From positions 21,320 to 85,319 of the forward strand of contig CANCMG010000006.1 of assembly GCA_947378965.1 (NCBI GenBank): a DNA stretch of 64,000 nucleotides. Direction: 5' to 3'. This document shows positions 26,705 to 34,908 of this stretch, piece after piece. This DNA is from Alcaligenaceae bacterium (GTDB lineage Bacteria > Pseudomonadota > Gammaproteobacteria > Burkholderiales > Burkholderiaceae_B). Position numbers and translations under genes: made by a program. How positions within the stretch are numbered: position 1 is the stretch's first letter; every line of letters begins with the position of its first letter. The notes under the pieces are model-generated. The model saw nothing but the letters and a program-made list of their open reading frames with translations. It was not told the DNA's origin and made no database searches.

Positions 26705-27664
26705 ATGCGAAAAATCCTGGCGTTTCTTCTTTTCTGCAGCATCGCTGGCGCTGCGACAGCACAAAGTTGGCCGTCCCGTCCGTTGCGGTTAGTGATTCCG
26801 TTTTCTCCCGGTGGTGGTGCAGACATCGCGGGTAGGCTGATCGCGCGAGAATTGAGCGACGAATTCAAGCAACCCGTGCTGGTAGAAAACCGGGCCGGCG
26901 CCGGAGGGACTCTTGCTCCTGACAACGTGGCCAAGTCGCCAGCCGATGGCTATTCAATGGTCCTCGCCCATGTCGGCGGAATTGCCATTGCTCCGCACAT
27001 GTACAAGAAACTGCCCTTTGATCCGATTAAGGATCTGGCTCCGGTCACGCCGGTGGCGAACGGGTTGAGTGTTGTGGTCGTCAACCCGGCGCTGCCGGTG
27101 AAGACCGTGCGAGAACTCATCGCCTACGCGAAGGCGAATCCAGACCAACTGTCATTTGGCTCGGCCGGTACGGGAACGGATACGCATCTTGCTGGCGAAC
27201 TATTCAAGTCCATGACCGGAACCACCATGATTCACGTTCCGTACAAGGGCGGTGCGCCGGCGGTGCTGGACCTTATCGCCGGGCGCGTGCAACTCAGCTT
27301 CGCGTCGGTCGCCAGCACCATCGGCTATATCCAAACCGACCGGCTGCGTGCTGTTGCGATGACAGGAGTCAAACCGTTTGAGGGTCTCCCGGGTGTGCCG
27401 ACCGTTTCTGAATCGGGTGTTCCCGGTTACGAGATAAACAACTGGTATGGCATTTTCGTTCAGGCAGGAACGCCGGAGGACATTATCCGGCGACTCAACG
27501 CCGCAGTCATCAAGGCAGTGCAAAACCCCGAAGTGCGCGCCAAACTCATCGCAGCGGGTCTTGAGCCGATGTGGAGCACGCCTGCAGAGTTCGCCGCCTA
27601 TGTGAGTTCCGAAACGACAAAGTGGGGCAAGATCGTGCGTGATTCGGGAGCGACGGCAGAATGA
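26705..27664 (+). CDS. Bug/TctC-family periplasmic solute receptor, GC-rich
   Basis: 319 aa with signal peptide (ILAFLLFCSIAGAATAQ). Motifs LRLVIPFSPGGGADIAGRLI, PVLVENRAGAGGTLAPDNVA and MIHVPYKGGAPAVLDLIAG place it firmly in the Bug family. By eye the gene has more G/C at third positions than its neighbours, which suggests a separate origin. No partner gene is adjacent: it is followed by a decayed toxin-antitoxin locus read on the other strand. Confidence 0.9.
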   Translation: MRKILAFLLFCSIAGAATAQSWPSRPLRLVIPFSPGGGADIAGRLIARELSDEFKQPVLVENRAGAGGTLAPDNVAKSPADGYSMVLAHVGGIAIAPHMYKKLPFDPIKDLAPVTPVANGLSVVVVNPALPVKTVRELIAYAKANPDQLSFGSAGTGTDTHLAGELFKSMTGTTMIHVPYKGGAPAVLDLIAGRVQLSFASVASTIGYIQTDRLRAVAMTGVKPFEGLPGVPTVSESGVPGYEINNWYGIFVQAGTPEDIIRRLNAAVIKAVQNPEVRAKLIAAGLEPMWSTPAEFAAYVSSETTKWGKIVRDSGATAE

Positions 27665-27689
27665 TGGGCAGGTTTTCACACCAGCTTGC

Positions 27690-27785
27690 TGTTTTACGCG
27701 CAAATCTGATAAAGTCGTTACCCACAGTGAGATTTTTACGCTGCTATAACTGAATGCAGGCGTTGGTATCTAGTAGGTACGTCAA
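27690..27785 (-). pseudogene. Truncated VapC-type PIN toxin remnant
   Basis: A TTG overlapping the antitoxin stop begins MTYLLDTNACIQL, the exact start of VapC PIN-domain ribonucleases with the first catalytic Asp, then a TAG. After it the same frame reads QRKNLTVGNDFIRFAR, which resembles the last strands of VapC (TNDxxFxR). A deletion therefore seems to have joined the two ends; the toxin cannot be active. Confidence 0.6.
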
Positions 27786-28012
27786 TTAAAGCTCTGTCTT
27801 GTTTCGAGGCTTAATTCAGAGGGCCTTGTTTGCGACTCGCCTGGCCAAGCATCAAACAGCTCAAAGTAGCCTGCCGGCCACTGGTTTTGTACACCTGTTT
27901 CGCGCTTAATAATCTCTGCTAAATATTTAGAAAGTGTTAAGTTCGCTCGCTTTGCTTGAATGCGTATTTGCGCTTCGATTTCGTCTGACACGTGAAAATG
28001 TAGCTGTGACAT
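27782..28012 (-). CDS. Ribbon-helix-helix antitoxin, VapB-like
   Basis: 76 aa from ATG 28012, with GAGGGA 6-8 bases upstream. MSQLHFHVSDEIEAQIRIQA, followed by NLTLSKYLAEIIKRE, is a ribbon-helix-helix DNA-binding fold; the C-terminal half (QWPAGYFELFDAWPGE) is the toxin-binding tail usual in VapB-type antitoxins. It overlaps the remnant toxin gene. The antitoxin appears intact although its toxin is broken. Upstream DNA has GTGTATGT-rich reiterations. Confidence 0.75.
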   Translation of the reverse strand: MSQLHFHVSDEIEAQIRIQAKRANLTLSKYLAEIIKRETGVQNQWPAGYFELFDAWPGESQTRPSELSLETRQSFN

Positions 28013-28137
28013 GGCGCATCCCTCGGTGTATGTGGCACATGTGGTGTATGTAGTGTGTGTGTGGCTTATGTGCAAAAAATTTAAATGTCAATGCCCACAG
28101 CCGAAACCCACTGATTTTTCAGATGTTTGATTTTATT

Positions 28138-28190
28138 GATATTTTTGGTGGGCGGTACAAGTTTCGAACTTGTGACCCCTGCCGTGTGAA
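28138..28190 (-). repeat. 53-bp direct repeat: tRNA-Val(CAC) 3' fragment, left copy
   Basis: Identical base for base to 30686-30738. On the minus strand it holds CCA end, acceptor half, T-arm (ACAAG/CTTGT stem with TTCGAAA loop) and anticodon loop TTCACAC of a tRNA-Val, but stops inside the anticodon stem. Direct tRNA-end repeats are the usual signature of tyrosine-recombinase integration. Confidence 0.85.
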
Positions 28191-28293
28191 CAGTAATCAG
28201 ACACTTCACCTCAACCTGTGTCGACGGTCTTCTCCGAGATTTTTCAACTCAAAGTAGCCAGGCAGCAGTCGTTGACTAATTTGACCAACAATT

Positions 28294-29379
28294 CTAAGGG
28301 GTCGTCGCCGTCGCTGCTAGACGGAAACCAACGTTAATTGCGGTCGAATAAGGAACCGTTCCTAAATAATAAGACTTGGCTAAATACGATTCCAACGAAG
28401 TCCAAGCTCCACCACGGATACCAACATTTTTAGATCCAGCACCTGTTAAGGAATTTAACTCCCAAACACTACCGTTCATATCAAATGCTCCGTAAGAGCT
28501 GGTGACGCTAGAGAATGTTCCTACCGGGACGAGGTAGTACTGAGTTGTGACAATTTCTGCCGCCTGAGTCACTGAGTAAAGATAGTTAGCGCCATAAATA
28601 TAATTGGCTTGATTTGTAACGGGCTCAGTAGAGACGGCACTGCTACCTGGGATTGCGTTTCCTGGAGGATTATTGTGCATGGTGGCGTACTTGTAATAAC
28701 CACCCGCACCGCCGTTCAGACGCTGATCGTGAAAAGCAGCTTTGTACCACTCATTTTCAGTAGGCAAATAAAAAGTAGGCGCGCTACCTGTATTTGGGTT
28801 GATTGTGTTCTTACCAGGTGCTGCGCCCTTTGCGGTTGCGCCACTTACTTTATAAGCACCATCCTCGGTAGTGGTCGCATCTTGTGCGCCAGCAGGCTGA
28901 CCATTCGCCATCCAATTCGCAAATCTTGCGGCATTAAACCAACTGACATACGTAATTGGGTAATTCGCGCTATCTTGTCCTAGCAGCGTTCTAAAGGGTG
29001 GCGTTCCGGTCGGACTGTATGCAGCCGTTCCTGATCCCATTCTCATCGCCGCATAAACATAACTTCCCTGCGAACCAGACCGGGTAATTCCGGCAATACC
29101 AGTCGAGGCTTGCATCGCATTATTCCAAAGCCCATACGTATCTGTTTTTGCCACAGCATTCAAGAATGCGACATAGTTCGCAACCGTTACCTCGTACTTA
29201 CCGATCTTATAGGTATAGGGTACTGATCCAAATCCTGTTGTATCACTTGCATTGTTGGCGTTACCGACGTCGACTAATGAATACGTCACGCTTTGCGCTT
29301 GGGCAAAATGCATGGCTACAAAAACGACAATACCTAAGAGCAATCTATGCATCACTGGTTTCAAATATGGTTTAAACAT
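28294..29379 (-). CDS. SUMF1/formylglycine-generating-enzyme-like protein, exported
   Basis: 361 aa with signal peptide (LLLGIVVFVAMHFAQAQ). The C-type-lectin-like FGE-sulfatase domain fills the rest: KIGKYEVTVANYVAFLNAVA, YPITYVSWFNAARFANWMA, LPTENEWYKAAFHDQ, GAFDMNGSVWEL, IRGGAWTS and NVGFRLAA. Members are non-haem iron or copper proteins or structural paralogues; the Cys pair of true FGE is not seen, so formylglycine formation is unlikely. It is paired with a close paralogue downstream of the same promoter direction and both lie between tRNA-derived repeats. Confidence 0.85.
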   Translation of the reverse strand: MFKPYLKPVMHRLLLGIVVFVAMHFAQAQSVTYSLVDVGNANNASDTTGFGSVPYTYKIGKYEVTVANYVAFLNAVAKTDTYGLWNNAMQASTGIAGITRSGSQGSYVYAAMRMGSGTAAYSPTGTPPFRTLLGQDSANYPITYVSWFNAARFANWMANGQPAGAQDATTTEDGAYKVSGATAKGAAPGKNTINPNTGSAPTFYLPTENEWYKAAFHDQRLNGGAGGYYKYATMHNNPPGNAIPGSSAVSTEPVTNQANYIYGANYLYSVTQAAEIVTTQYYLVPVGTFSSVTSSYGAFDMNGSVWELNSLTGAGSKNVGIRGGAWTSLESYLAKSYYLGTVPYSTAINVGFRLAATATTP

Positions 29380-29419
29380 AATTTCGTTAACGGACTCTAT
29401 GGCTAGTTATTTAGAACGC

Positions 29420-30493
29420 TTACTTGAGTGTTGCTGCCAATCTAAATCCTATGTCATTACCTGAAAAGGTGGGTGCAGTCGCTGCATAAGTAATGGATTG
29501 CGCCGCTTGTGGACCGGCGAACCAAAAACTACCTCGTATTCCACGGTAAGCGCCTTGTGTTCCGTCTAAATCATTCCACTGATACAAGGCGCCATTTTGG
29601 TCGAAAGTTCCGAAATAACTGGGGTTTCCAGTGTATGCACCAACATCAGTTAAATAATTTTGGCTCAGTTGGAGAGTAGCCGCCTGCGTGAGAGAAAATA
29701 GTGTGTTGATAATGACATTCATTTGGTTGCTGGTATTACCAACCAAATTACCAGGAGAGGCGTCACTTTGCGTAGCGTATAGGTAATAACCTGAAGAACC
29801 TGTGTTGTTATAGTTAGGGCTATAGTAAGCAGCCTTATACCATTCGTTTTCTGTAGGAATCCAATATGCCACCGACTTGCCGGTGTTGGGGTTGCAAATG
29901 TTCTTGGCTACAGCCTTTTCTTTGATGACTTGACTTAAGTCATAAGCCCCATTTTCAGTAGTCGTCGATGATTGGGGTCCGACAGGCTGATTATTGGACA
30001 TCCAATTTGCAAAACGCGCGGCATTAAACCAACTCACAAAAGCAATCGGCCTGTTTGAACTATCACCCGAGTTATTCATCGCGGTGTAAACATAACCAGA
30101 AGTCCCTGGACCTACAGACCTGGTAATACCGGCAACATTTAAATCAGTAGCCATCCTAGGGTCATAGAGCCCATTGGGATCTGTTTTGGCAACAGCATTT
30201 AAAAACGCAGTGTATTGCGCAATGGTGACGTTATATTTACCGATATTAAAGGTGTAAGACACAGCGCCAAAACCATTAGCGTCAGGGGCATTCCCAGAGT
30301 TGCCAACTGAGACTACGCTGTAATTCACCAAGCTACCAGAGGGCGACTCCACACCACCAACGCAGTTGACTGCATTGCCGTCGTTACTAGACGAGTTCGA
30401 CTCAGAGCCGCAACTAGCCAAGACAGCAATGGCGCCCACACCAATCATATAAATCAGACCGAGTCTGACGAAATGGGAGACTTTAAAGTTCAA
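29420..30493 (-). CDS. SUMF1-like lipoprotein, paralogue of its neighbour
   Basis: 357 aa. The N-terminus ends in a lipobox (AIAVLASCGSES), so it is probably a membrane-anchored lipoprotein with a Ser/Asn-rich linker. Domain motifs repeat those of the neighbour: FNIGKYNVTIAQYTAFLNAV, IAFVSWFNAARFANWMSNNQ, IPTENEWYKAAYYS, GTFDQNGALYQW, NDIGFRLAA. The two genes arose by tandem duplication. No enzymatic role can be given. Confidence 0.85.
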   Translation of the reverse strand: MNFKVSHFVRLGLIYMIGVGAIAVLASCGSESNSSSNDGNAVNCVGGVESPSGSLVNYSVVSVGNSGNAPDANGFGAVSYTFNIGKYNVTIAQYTAFLNAVAKTDPNGLYDPRMATDLNVAGITRSVGPGTSGYVYTAMNNSGDSSNRPIAFVSWFNAARFANWMSNNQPVGPQSSTTTENGAYDLSQVIKEKAVAKNICNPNTGKSVAYWIPTENEWYKAAYYSPNYNNTGSSGYYLYATQSDASPGNLVGNTSNQMNVIINTLFSLTQAATLQLSQNYLTDVGAYTGNPSYFGTFDQNGALYQWNDLDGTQGAYRGIRGSFWFAGPQAAQSITYAATAPTFSGNDIGFRLAATLK

Positions 30494-30564
30494 GGCTGTC
30501 CCTACATCACAAAAAACATGAGTTAGTTTAATTCAAAAAATCGTGAATAATCTCAACAACTGCA

Positions 30565-30598
30565 ATGCGTGGAAACAGTCGTGTTGACACGACAGTTT
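30565..30598. repeat. Copy 2 of the 34-bp block with a 16-bp palindrome
   Basis: Contains the same perfect palindrome gtcgtgttgacacgac at 30578-30593 as the copy at 18748-18763, with matching flanks. It lies just upstream of the SUMF1 lipoprotein gene and 90 bases from the right tRNA fragment. It may be an operator or recombination-associated site. Confidence 0.7.
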
Positions 30599-30685
30599 TG
30601 ACGGCCTGACAGTTGCTTAGCGGGGTGTACTACTGAAAAGCGAAATACCGCTGCCTTGGTGAGCTATGTGCTTGAATAATTTGGA

Positions 30686-30743
30686 GATATTTTTGGTGGG
30701 CGGTACAAGTTTCGAACTTGTGACCCCTGCCGTGTGAAGGCAG
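30686..30743 (-). repeat. tRNA-Val(CAC) 3' half, right attachment copy
   Basis: On the minus strand positions 30743 to 30694 form a complete anticodon stem-loop (CTGCC, TTCACAC, GGCAG), variable loop, T-arm and acceptor 3' strand with CCA. The D-arm and 5' acceptor half are absent, so it is not a functional tRNA gene. It is the probable att site beside the integrase; the first 53 bases duplicate 28138-28190. Confidence 0.8.
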
Positions 30744-30839
30744 GATTTAGGGTGTATTGGCATCCATCAGAGTTTTACTGAACGATGTTTTACCTATGAA
30801 AATAGTCCTTTCTAATCCATCTTTGCTCGCTGTAAAATA

Positions 30840-30858
30840 TCCGTACGAAATCCGTACG
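30840..30858 (+). promoter_or_regulatory. Paired tccgtacg repeats upstream of integrase
   Basis: The octamer tccgtacg occurs at 30840-30847 and 30851-30858, eleven bases apart (one helical turn), ending 12 bases before the chosen integrase start. The spacing suits a binding site for the integrase or its regulator (inference). Confidence 0.4.
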
Positions 30859-30870
30859 CATAAGTACCTC

Positions 30871-32010
30871 ATGGCAAACAAAATAGACAGCAAGACAAAG
30901 CGTGAACGACTGACAGCACGGCGAGAGCCTTACTGGGCGACACTCGAAAAATATGTGGCACTCGGTTATCGAAAACCTGAGACCGGCACAGGCACTTGGA
31001 TAGCGCGGCGGCGCAACGAGGACGGCAAGAGCCTGTATCACGCACTCGGTACGCATGAATCCTTTGACAGCGCAGCGAAAGCGGCTCGCGAATGGTTGGC
31101 GCTCTCCGAAAACGGGATTGATACCGCCCCAATTACCGTGAAAGCCGCTACGGACGCTTATGTGCTTGCGCTTGAGGACAAAGGTCGCGCCGCTACGGCA
31201 AAAGATGCCCGAGGTCGCTTCACACGCTTGGTGGATAACGCCTCTATTGGACGCGTCTTGTTAGCCAAGCTTACGAGCTTGCAGGTACGCAAGTGGCTCA
31301 ACGATCAAATCAACAAAGATGACGACGCCGACGATGAGGAAATCCGTCGGTCAAAAGACTCGGCAAATCGAAATTTAGCCAACCTGAAGGCAGCTCTTAC
31401 CCATGCTCACGTCAACCGTATGGTCGGAAGCGACGACGCATGGGCTGTCGTTAAACCCTTTAGTCAAGTTGGTGCTCGTCGCAAAGATGCCTTTTTGAGC
31501 ATGGAGGCTCGCACTGCCCTGCTCACAGCATGCCCAGACGATCTCGCGATGCTAGTCCGTGCCGCCTTACTCACTGGCGCACGTCCGGGAGAGCTCGCAA
31601 CGCTCACAGTGGCTGATTTCAATAAAGCGCAGGGTGTTATCACATTACGGGGCAAGACCGGCTTGCGAACCGTGGCAATTTCCACAGCGGCCTCTAATTT
31701 CTTTGCCTCGGCAAGTCAGGACAAGACGCCTGCAGCGCCATTGCTGGCGACAAGCTATGGGCAGGTTTGGAACAAAGACAGCTGGAAAAAACCCTTTAGA
31801 GATGCCGTCACTCGCGCCAAATTACCAGGGGGCGTGGTGCTGTACTCGCTTCGGCACACTGCCATATCTGAAATGATTATGGGAGGCATGGATTCTTTCA
31901 TCGTTGCTAAACTGACCGGCACTTCAGTCGCAATGATTGAAAAAAACTATGGCCATCTGAGCCATGACGTAGTCACAGCTAAGCTCGATAAAGTGCGAAT
32001 GATGAACTGA
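30871..32010 (+). CDS. Tyrosine-type site-specific integrase
   Basis: 379 aa from ATG 30871; the frame is open from 30757 but the first 38 codons overlap the repeat-rich leader. The C-terminal catalytic domain shows Arg in LLTGARPGEL, Lys in LRGKTGL, the RHT box in LYSLRHTAIS, and a nucleophilic Tyr in EKNYGHLS. The N-terminal half contains the SAM-like core-binding domain (TAKDARGRFTRLV). It lies 128 bases from a tRNA-Val fragment and points away from it, the usual layout for an island integrase inserted at a tRNA 3' end. It marks the left end of the island to the right. Confidence 0.92.
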   Translation: MANKIDSKTKRERLTARREPYWATLEKYVALGYRKPETGTGTWIARRRNEDGKSLYHALGTHESFDSAAKAAREWLALSENGIDTAPITVKAATDAYVLALEDKGRAATAKDARGRFTRLVDNASIGRVLLAKLTSLQVRKWLNDQINKDDDADDEEIRRSKDSANRNLANLKAALTHAHVNRMVGSDDAWAVVKPFSQVGARRKDAFLSMEARTALLTACPDDLAMLVRAALLTGARPGELATLTVADFNKAQGVITLRGKTGLRTVAISTAASNFFASASQDKTPAAPLLATSYGQVWNKDSWKKPFRDAVTRAKLPGGVVLYSLRHTAISEMIMGGMDSFIVAKLTGTSVAMIEKNYGHLSHDVVTAKLDKVRMMN

Positions 32011-32243
32011 CACTGGTTCAACAACAGGTTAATAAAAATGACTGTTAACGCAACAGCAATCTCTTTCAGTCTCATGGTGTGAGCCTCTCTTGAGATTCGA
32101 CCCATGGCACACCATACTTATTTCAGTGACGACTCTAGGTGCTACTTTACGCCTTTGTAAAGTCAAGTCCTTCGCAAGCAGCCTGTTCTGTACGGCAACT
32201 GCCAATAAAGCGTTCCATCCCCCGTTGCCATCGGCAGTGGGGA

Positions 32244-32266
32244 TGTCCTTTTGAAAGGACATTTTT
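32244..32266. terminator. Palindrome tgtccttttgaaaggaca with T run
   Basis: An 18-base palindrome (8-bp stem) followed on the plus strand by TTTTTT. It lies 15 bases after the stop of the leftward HAD gene. The same palindrome recurs at 61091-61108 and 61891-61908, each time just downstream of a minus-strand gene. Confidence 0.6.
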
Positions 32267-32276
32267 TGACGCAGGT

Positions 32277-32702
32277 TTAGAATGCCTGCCGGAGCCAGCC
32301 CGAAATCAAATCTAGCTGCGCAGATGCAACACCAATACTGCCATCGCAAGCAATTAATTCCCTACAAATCGAGGGAAACTCGAAGGAGCTATCGTCTAAG
32401 GCTCGCCACTCCTTAATCCGATGCTTCTTTATGTACTGCTGAATCTCGTGCCAGCGGGCGAACTTACCAATGTGCGCCTCTCCTGTTGCGCCAACCACTT
32501 GACCCGCAAGTTCTGGCGGAAGTTTTGCCAGATAGTCTTCTTTAGAAAAATGAAAGCGCCAACTTGATGAAATGACAATATCGACCGCATAAGGTCTTAG
32601 TGCCTCAGCCAAGCGAGACCCATGAATGAATAAGGCTGACGGCTGCGCCAAGGTTGGATGCAGTACTCCGTCAAAGTCAAGGAACAATGTTTTTCTGTTC
32701 AT
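32277..32702 (-). CDS. HAD-like phosphatase domain protein
   Basis: 141 aa. The nucleophile motif is FLDFDGVLHP at residues 7-16, motif II Ser/Thr in VISSSWRF and motif III/IV in WRALDDSS. These match the small HAD domain found in Swiss-army-knife RNA-repair proteins and stand-alone bacterial homologues. It is presumably a phosphatase or nucleotide hydrolase; no RNA-repair partner is adjacent. A terminator-like palindrome follows. Confidence 0.8.
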   Translation of the reverse strand: MNRKTLFLDFDGVLHPTLAQPSALFIHGSRLAEALRPYAVDIVISSSWRFHFSKEDYLAKLPPELAGQVVGATGEAHIGKFARWHEIQQYIKKHRIKEWRALDDSSFEFPSICRELIACDGSIGVASAQLDLISGWLRQAF

Positions 32703-32832
32703 GGGTTGTTACTGCGCTTCTTTTGATCCGTTTTGTGTGTCGAAATGCAATTCTTCACAAAGGGGATCAGGCGCCTTGGCGTACCCTCCGGCATTTCGAT
32801 GTTGGCTTTGTATCGAGCAAGCCTAGCAATTT

Positions 32833-33444
32833 TCAACGGCTTCCAACAATCTTGGCCAATTGCCTCACCTGCGCTGATGTTAACGAGGCGATGGATTTGT
32901 TTTCTGCTTCTTGTTGTAAGCTAAGTGGCTGAGCCAGTTCGTCAGGTGTCCTCTTTATTCGTTGCAAGAGGATTTCTCCCAGTCTGCCCATTTTCTTAAG
33001 CTCTTGTTGCCTGTCGCGTTTTAATTGCGTCTGATTTTTAAGCCACGTCTCTTTTATTTTTTGTTGATGGCCTTCTGTTGTTTCAATCTCCCCGGCCATC
33101 AATTCGCGTGTATACCGTCCACTGCCTACGCAAATAAGTCTTATCGTTTGTTCTCTGTAGCTACTTAGAGCACCACGTCTATCTTTTGGCACAAAATAAA
33201 GTCTTGAGACACCCACACCCCATGAGCCGTAATTTGTCACGTTTGCTGTAAAACTTGTGTAGCGCTGTGCGGATAGACATTTAATTAGCTCAGCTTTTAG
33301 GCGAAAGGCTTCGGCGTTAAAGTAAGGTTGGGCGCAAATCGCTCTGCCTAATGTACCGATCGTATCGTGAAGAGTGTCAGGCACTCCGTCGTCTTGAGAG
33401 AATTTGGACATAATTGTTGCTAACCAACCCGTAACCAGTGCCAT
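32833..33444 (-). CDS. Uncharacterised protein, paralogue of the 51-kb gene
   Basis: 203 aa; ATG at 33411 is an alternative start. Residues about 28-120 match the protein at 50997-51455: IGRAIC at the start of the domain, G-V-S-x-L-Y-x-V-P, then RG, Y and RLICVGSGRYTREL. The C-terminal 80 residues are a charged helical region (KIKETWLKNQTQLKRDRQQE) not shared by the paralogue. There are no known motifs. A short shared repeat (ggtgtctcac type) lies 20 bases upstream of its start. Confidence 0.6.
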   Translation of the reverse strand: MALVTGWLATIMSKFSQDDGVPDTLHDTIGTLGRAICAQPYFNAEAFRLKAELIKCLSAQRYTSFTANVTNYGSWGVGVSRLYFVPKDRRGALSSYREQTIRLICVGSGRYTRELMAGEIETTEGHQQKIKETWLKNQTQLKRDRQQELKKMGRLGEILLQRIKRTPDELAQPLSLQQEAENKSIASLTSAQVRQLAKIVGSR

Positions 33445-33463
33445 GTATCAATGATAGAGGCTA

Positions 33464-33483
33464 GGTGTCTCACTCGATGAGAC
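33464..33483. repeat. Boundary motif ggtgtctcactcgatgagac, copy 1
   Basis: A 20-base element with a 6-bp inverted repeat (gtctca/tgagac). Related copies are at 48498-48517, 51824-51841 and 52798-52815. On the minus strand each can be read as SSxETPx; only at 48488 is this the end of an intact gene. Confidence 0.7.
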
Positions 33484-33540
33484 AGCTCACGAAGTAAATT
33501 AGCTTAGCTCGATTAAAAACTAGAACTAGGGGTCGCTAGT

Positions 33541-34353
33541 ATGGATGAAAACTGGATGGAGAGGGTCGCCGAGCTGATACAGGCTAAGCAGTTCGGTCAG
33601 GCTATCACAATACTGAAAGTAACCATTGCCGAAGATCCGACCAATTGGAACGCCTGGTACTTGATAGGTCAGTGTTTTCGATACTTAAACGATTTTGACT
33701 CCGCAGTTGAGTGCTTGATACGGGCTCATCATTTTGCAACAGATCAGCGACCTTCAGTACTTTTAGCTCTTGGAATCGCTTATCAATTGCAAGGCGAACT
33801 AGATGAAGCCGTTAAAACACTGGAGAGTGCCCTATCACTAGACCCAAATCACGTGACAGCGTGCAACAGCCTGGCCCTCACCTATAAACGGTTGGAGCAG
33901 TATGAAAAATCCATAGAGACATATGAACGTGGTGTTCAGGCGCTTACGCGAAAATTCGTACACAGCCTAGAAAATAACGCCAGTAACAAAATAATCAAAC
34001 ACGTTGATACGCCCTCAAATCTATGGACGCAGTACGCATCGTGGGGTGCGTTGTATCTAGTGCGCTCACTCTATCCTGCTTCGACACGCCTTTTGCTCCC
34101 TACTAGCATTAGCGCGGCCGACGAAGAACAAAAAGAAACCCACAAAGGCCTGTATTGGACAGAGCAGCAAGCAGAAAATGGCGAGTGTTCTTGTTACGTC
34201 TTGCCAAACTTTTTTAATACGTACCGCGAGCATTTAAGGGGAAATAATCTGTACGCGACGATGACCGCTAATCGAGGGCTAGTACTAGAACTTGTAGGTA
34301 GAAATGACGAGGCCGAGAAGCATTTTTACGAAGCTAGCTATTTTGAATCCTAA
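33541..34353 (+). CDS. TPR-repeat protein
   Basis: 270 aa. Residues about 5-135 hold three to four tetratricopeptide repeats (NWNAWYLIGQCFRYLNDFDS; PSVLLALGIAYQLQGELDEA; HVTACNSLALTYKRLEQYEK), forming a helical protein-binding scaffold. The rest (from about residue 140) has no repeats and ends with another possible TPR helix pair. AGGGG lies before the start. No signal peptide. It is followed closely by a membrane protein gene and may act with it. Confidence 0.75.
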   Translation: MDENWMERVAELIQAKQFGQAITILKVTIAEDPTNWNAWYLIGQCFRYLNDFDSAVECLIRAHHFATDQRPSVLLALGIAYQLQGELDEAVKTLESALSLDPNHVTACNSLALTYKRLEQYEKSIETYERGVQALTRKFVHSLENNASNKIIKHVDTPSNLWTQYASWGALYLVRSLYPASTRLLLPTSISAADEEQKETHKGLYWTEQQAENGECSCYVLPNFFNTYREHLRGNNLYATMTANRGLVLELVGRNDEAEKHFYEASYFES

Positions 34354-34374
34354 TCAACTAAAAAATTCAAAGAT

Positions 34375-34815
34375 ATGAAATACGTCAACGGGTTTTTAAC
34401 CCTCATCCTAGCCAGCGCGGGGTTGTATTTTTGGATTGCTCTCTACAGCTGGTGGAGAGTCTGGAGGGGCGAACGGTTGACGGAAAAATTCGTCAGATAT
34501 ATGCGTTACGCCTTTTTCACTTACGTAGTCGTGCTTGTAATGTTTGGCGGCCTAAGGTATTTAGAGGATGTTCAACCAGCGTCTGAGACGATTAGTGCCA
34601 AGCCTAAGGAACGCAAACTATCATTCGTCGCAAAAGCGGTGATGACACTGAAGTCTGAAAAAGCTTTCTTAACGGAGTGTCAGTTAACAAATAACAAAAA
34701 ATTTTGCGACGCAATCAACGAGCAAGTGAGCGAGTGCATCAAAACCAGTGACAGTAAATACGTTATGTATGAAAATGTTATTGCAGACTGCCAATTAAAA
34801 GCCATACCTAAATAG
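34375..34815 (+). CDS. Small membrane protein with Cys-containing soluble tail
   Basis: 146 aa. Two hydrophobic helices (LTLILASAGLYFWIALYSWW at residues about 7-26 and YAFFTYVVVLVMFGGL near residue 45) are followed by a 90-residue soluble part containing four Cys that could form two disulfides if periplasmic. No family is recognised. It follows the TPR gene by 21 bases. Confidence 0.6.
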   Translation: MKYVNGFLTLILASAGLYFWIALYSWWRVWRGERLTEKFVRYMRYAFFTYVVVLVMFGGLRYLEDVQPASETISAKPKERKLSFVAKAVMTLKSEKAFLTECQLTNNKKFCDAINEQVSECIKTSDSKYVMYENVIADCQLKAIPK

Positions 34816-34908
34816 CGGCCATCGATAAAATAGGCAAAATTGCTTCGGTGCGCTGTTCGCTAACCTACAAGCCTGTTAAATACCTTTTAGACGCACTAAG
34901 GCCGTCCA

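Noticed and set aside
28138..30743. Functional tRNA-Val gene
   Set aside because: Both copies lack the D-arm and the 5' acceptor strand; they are 3' fragments.
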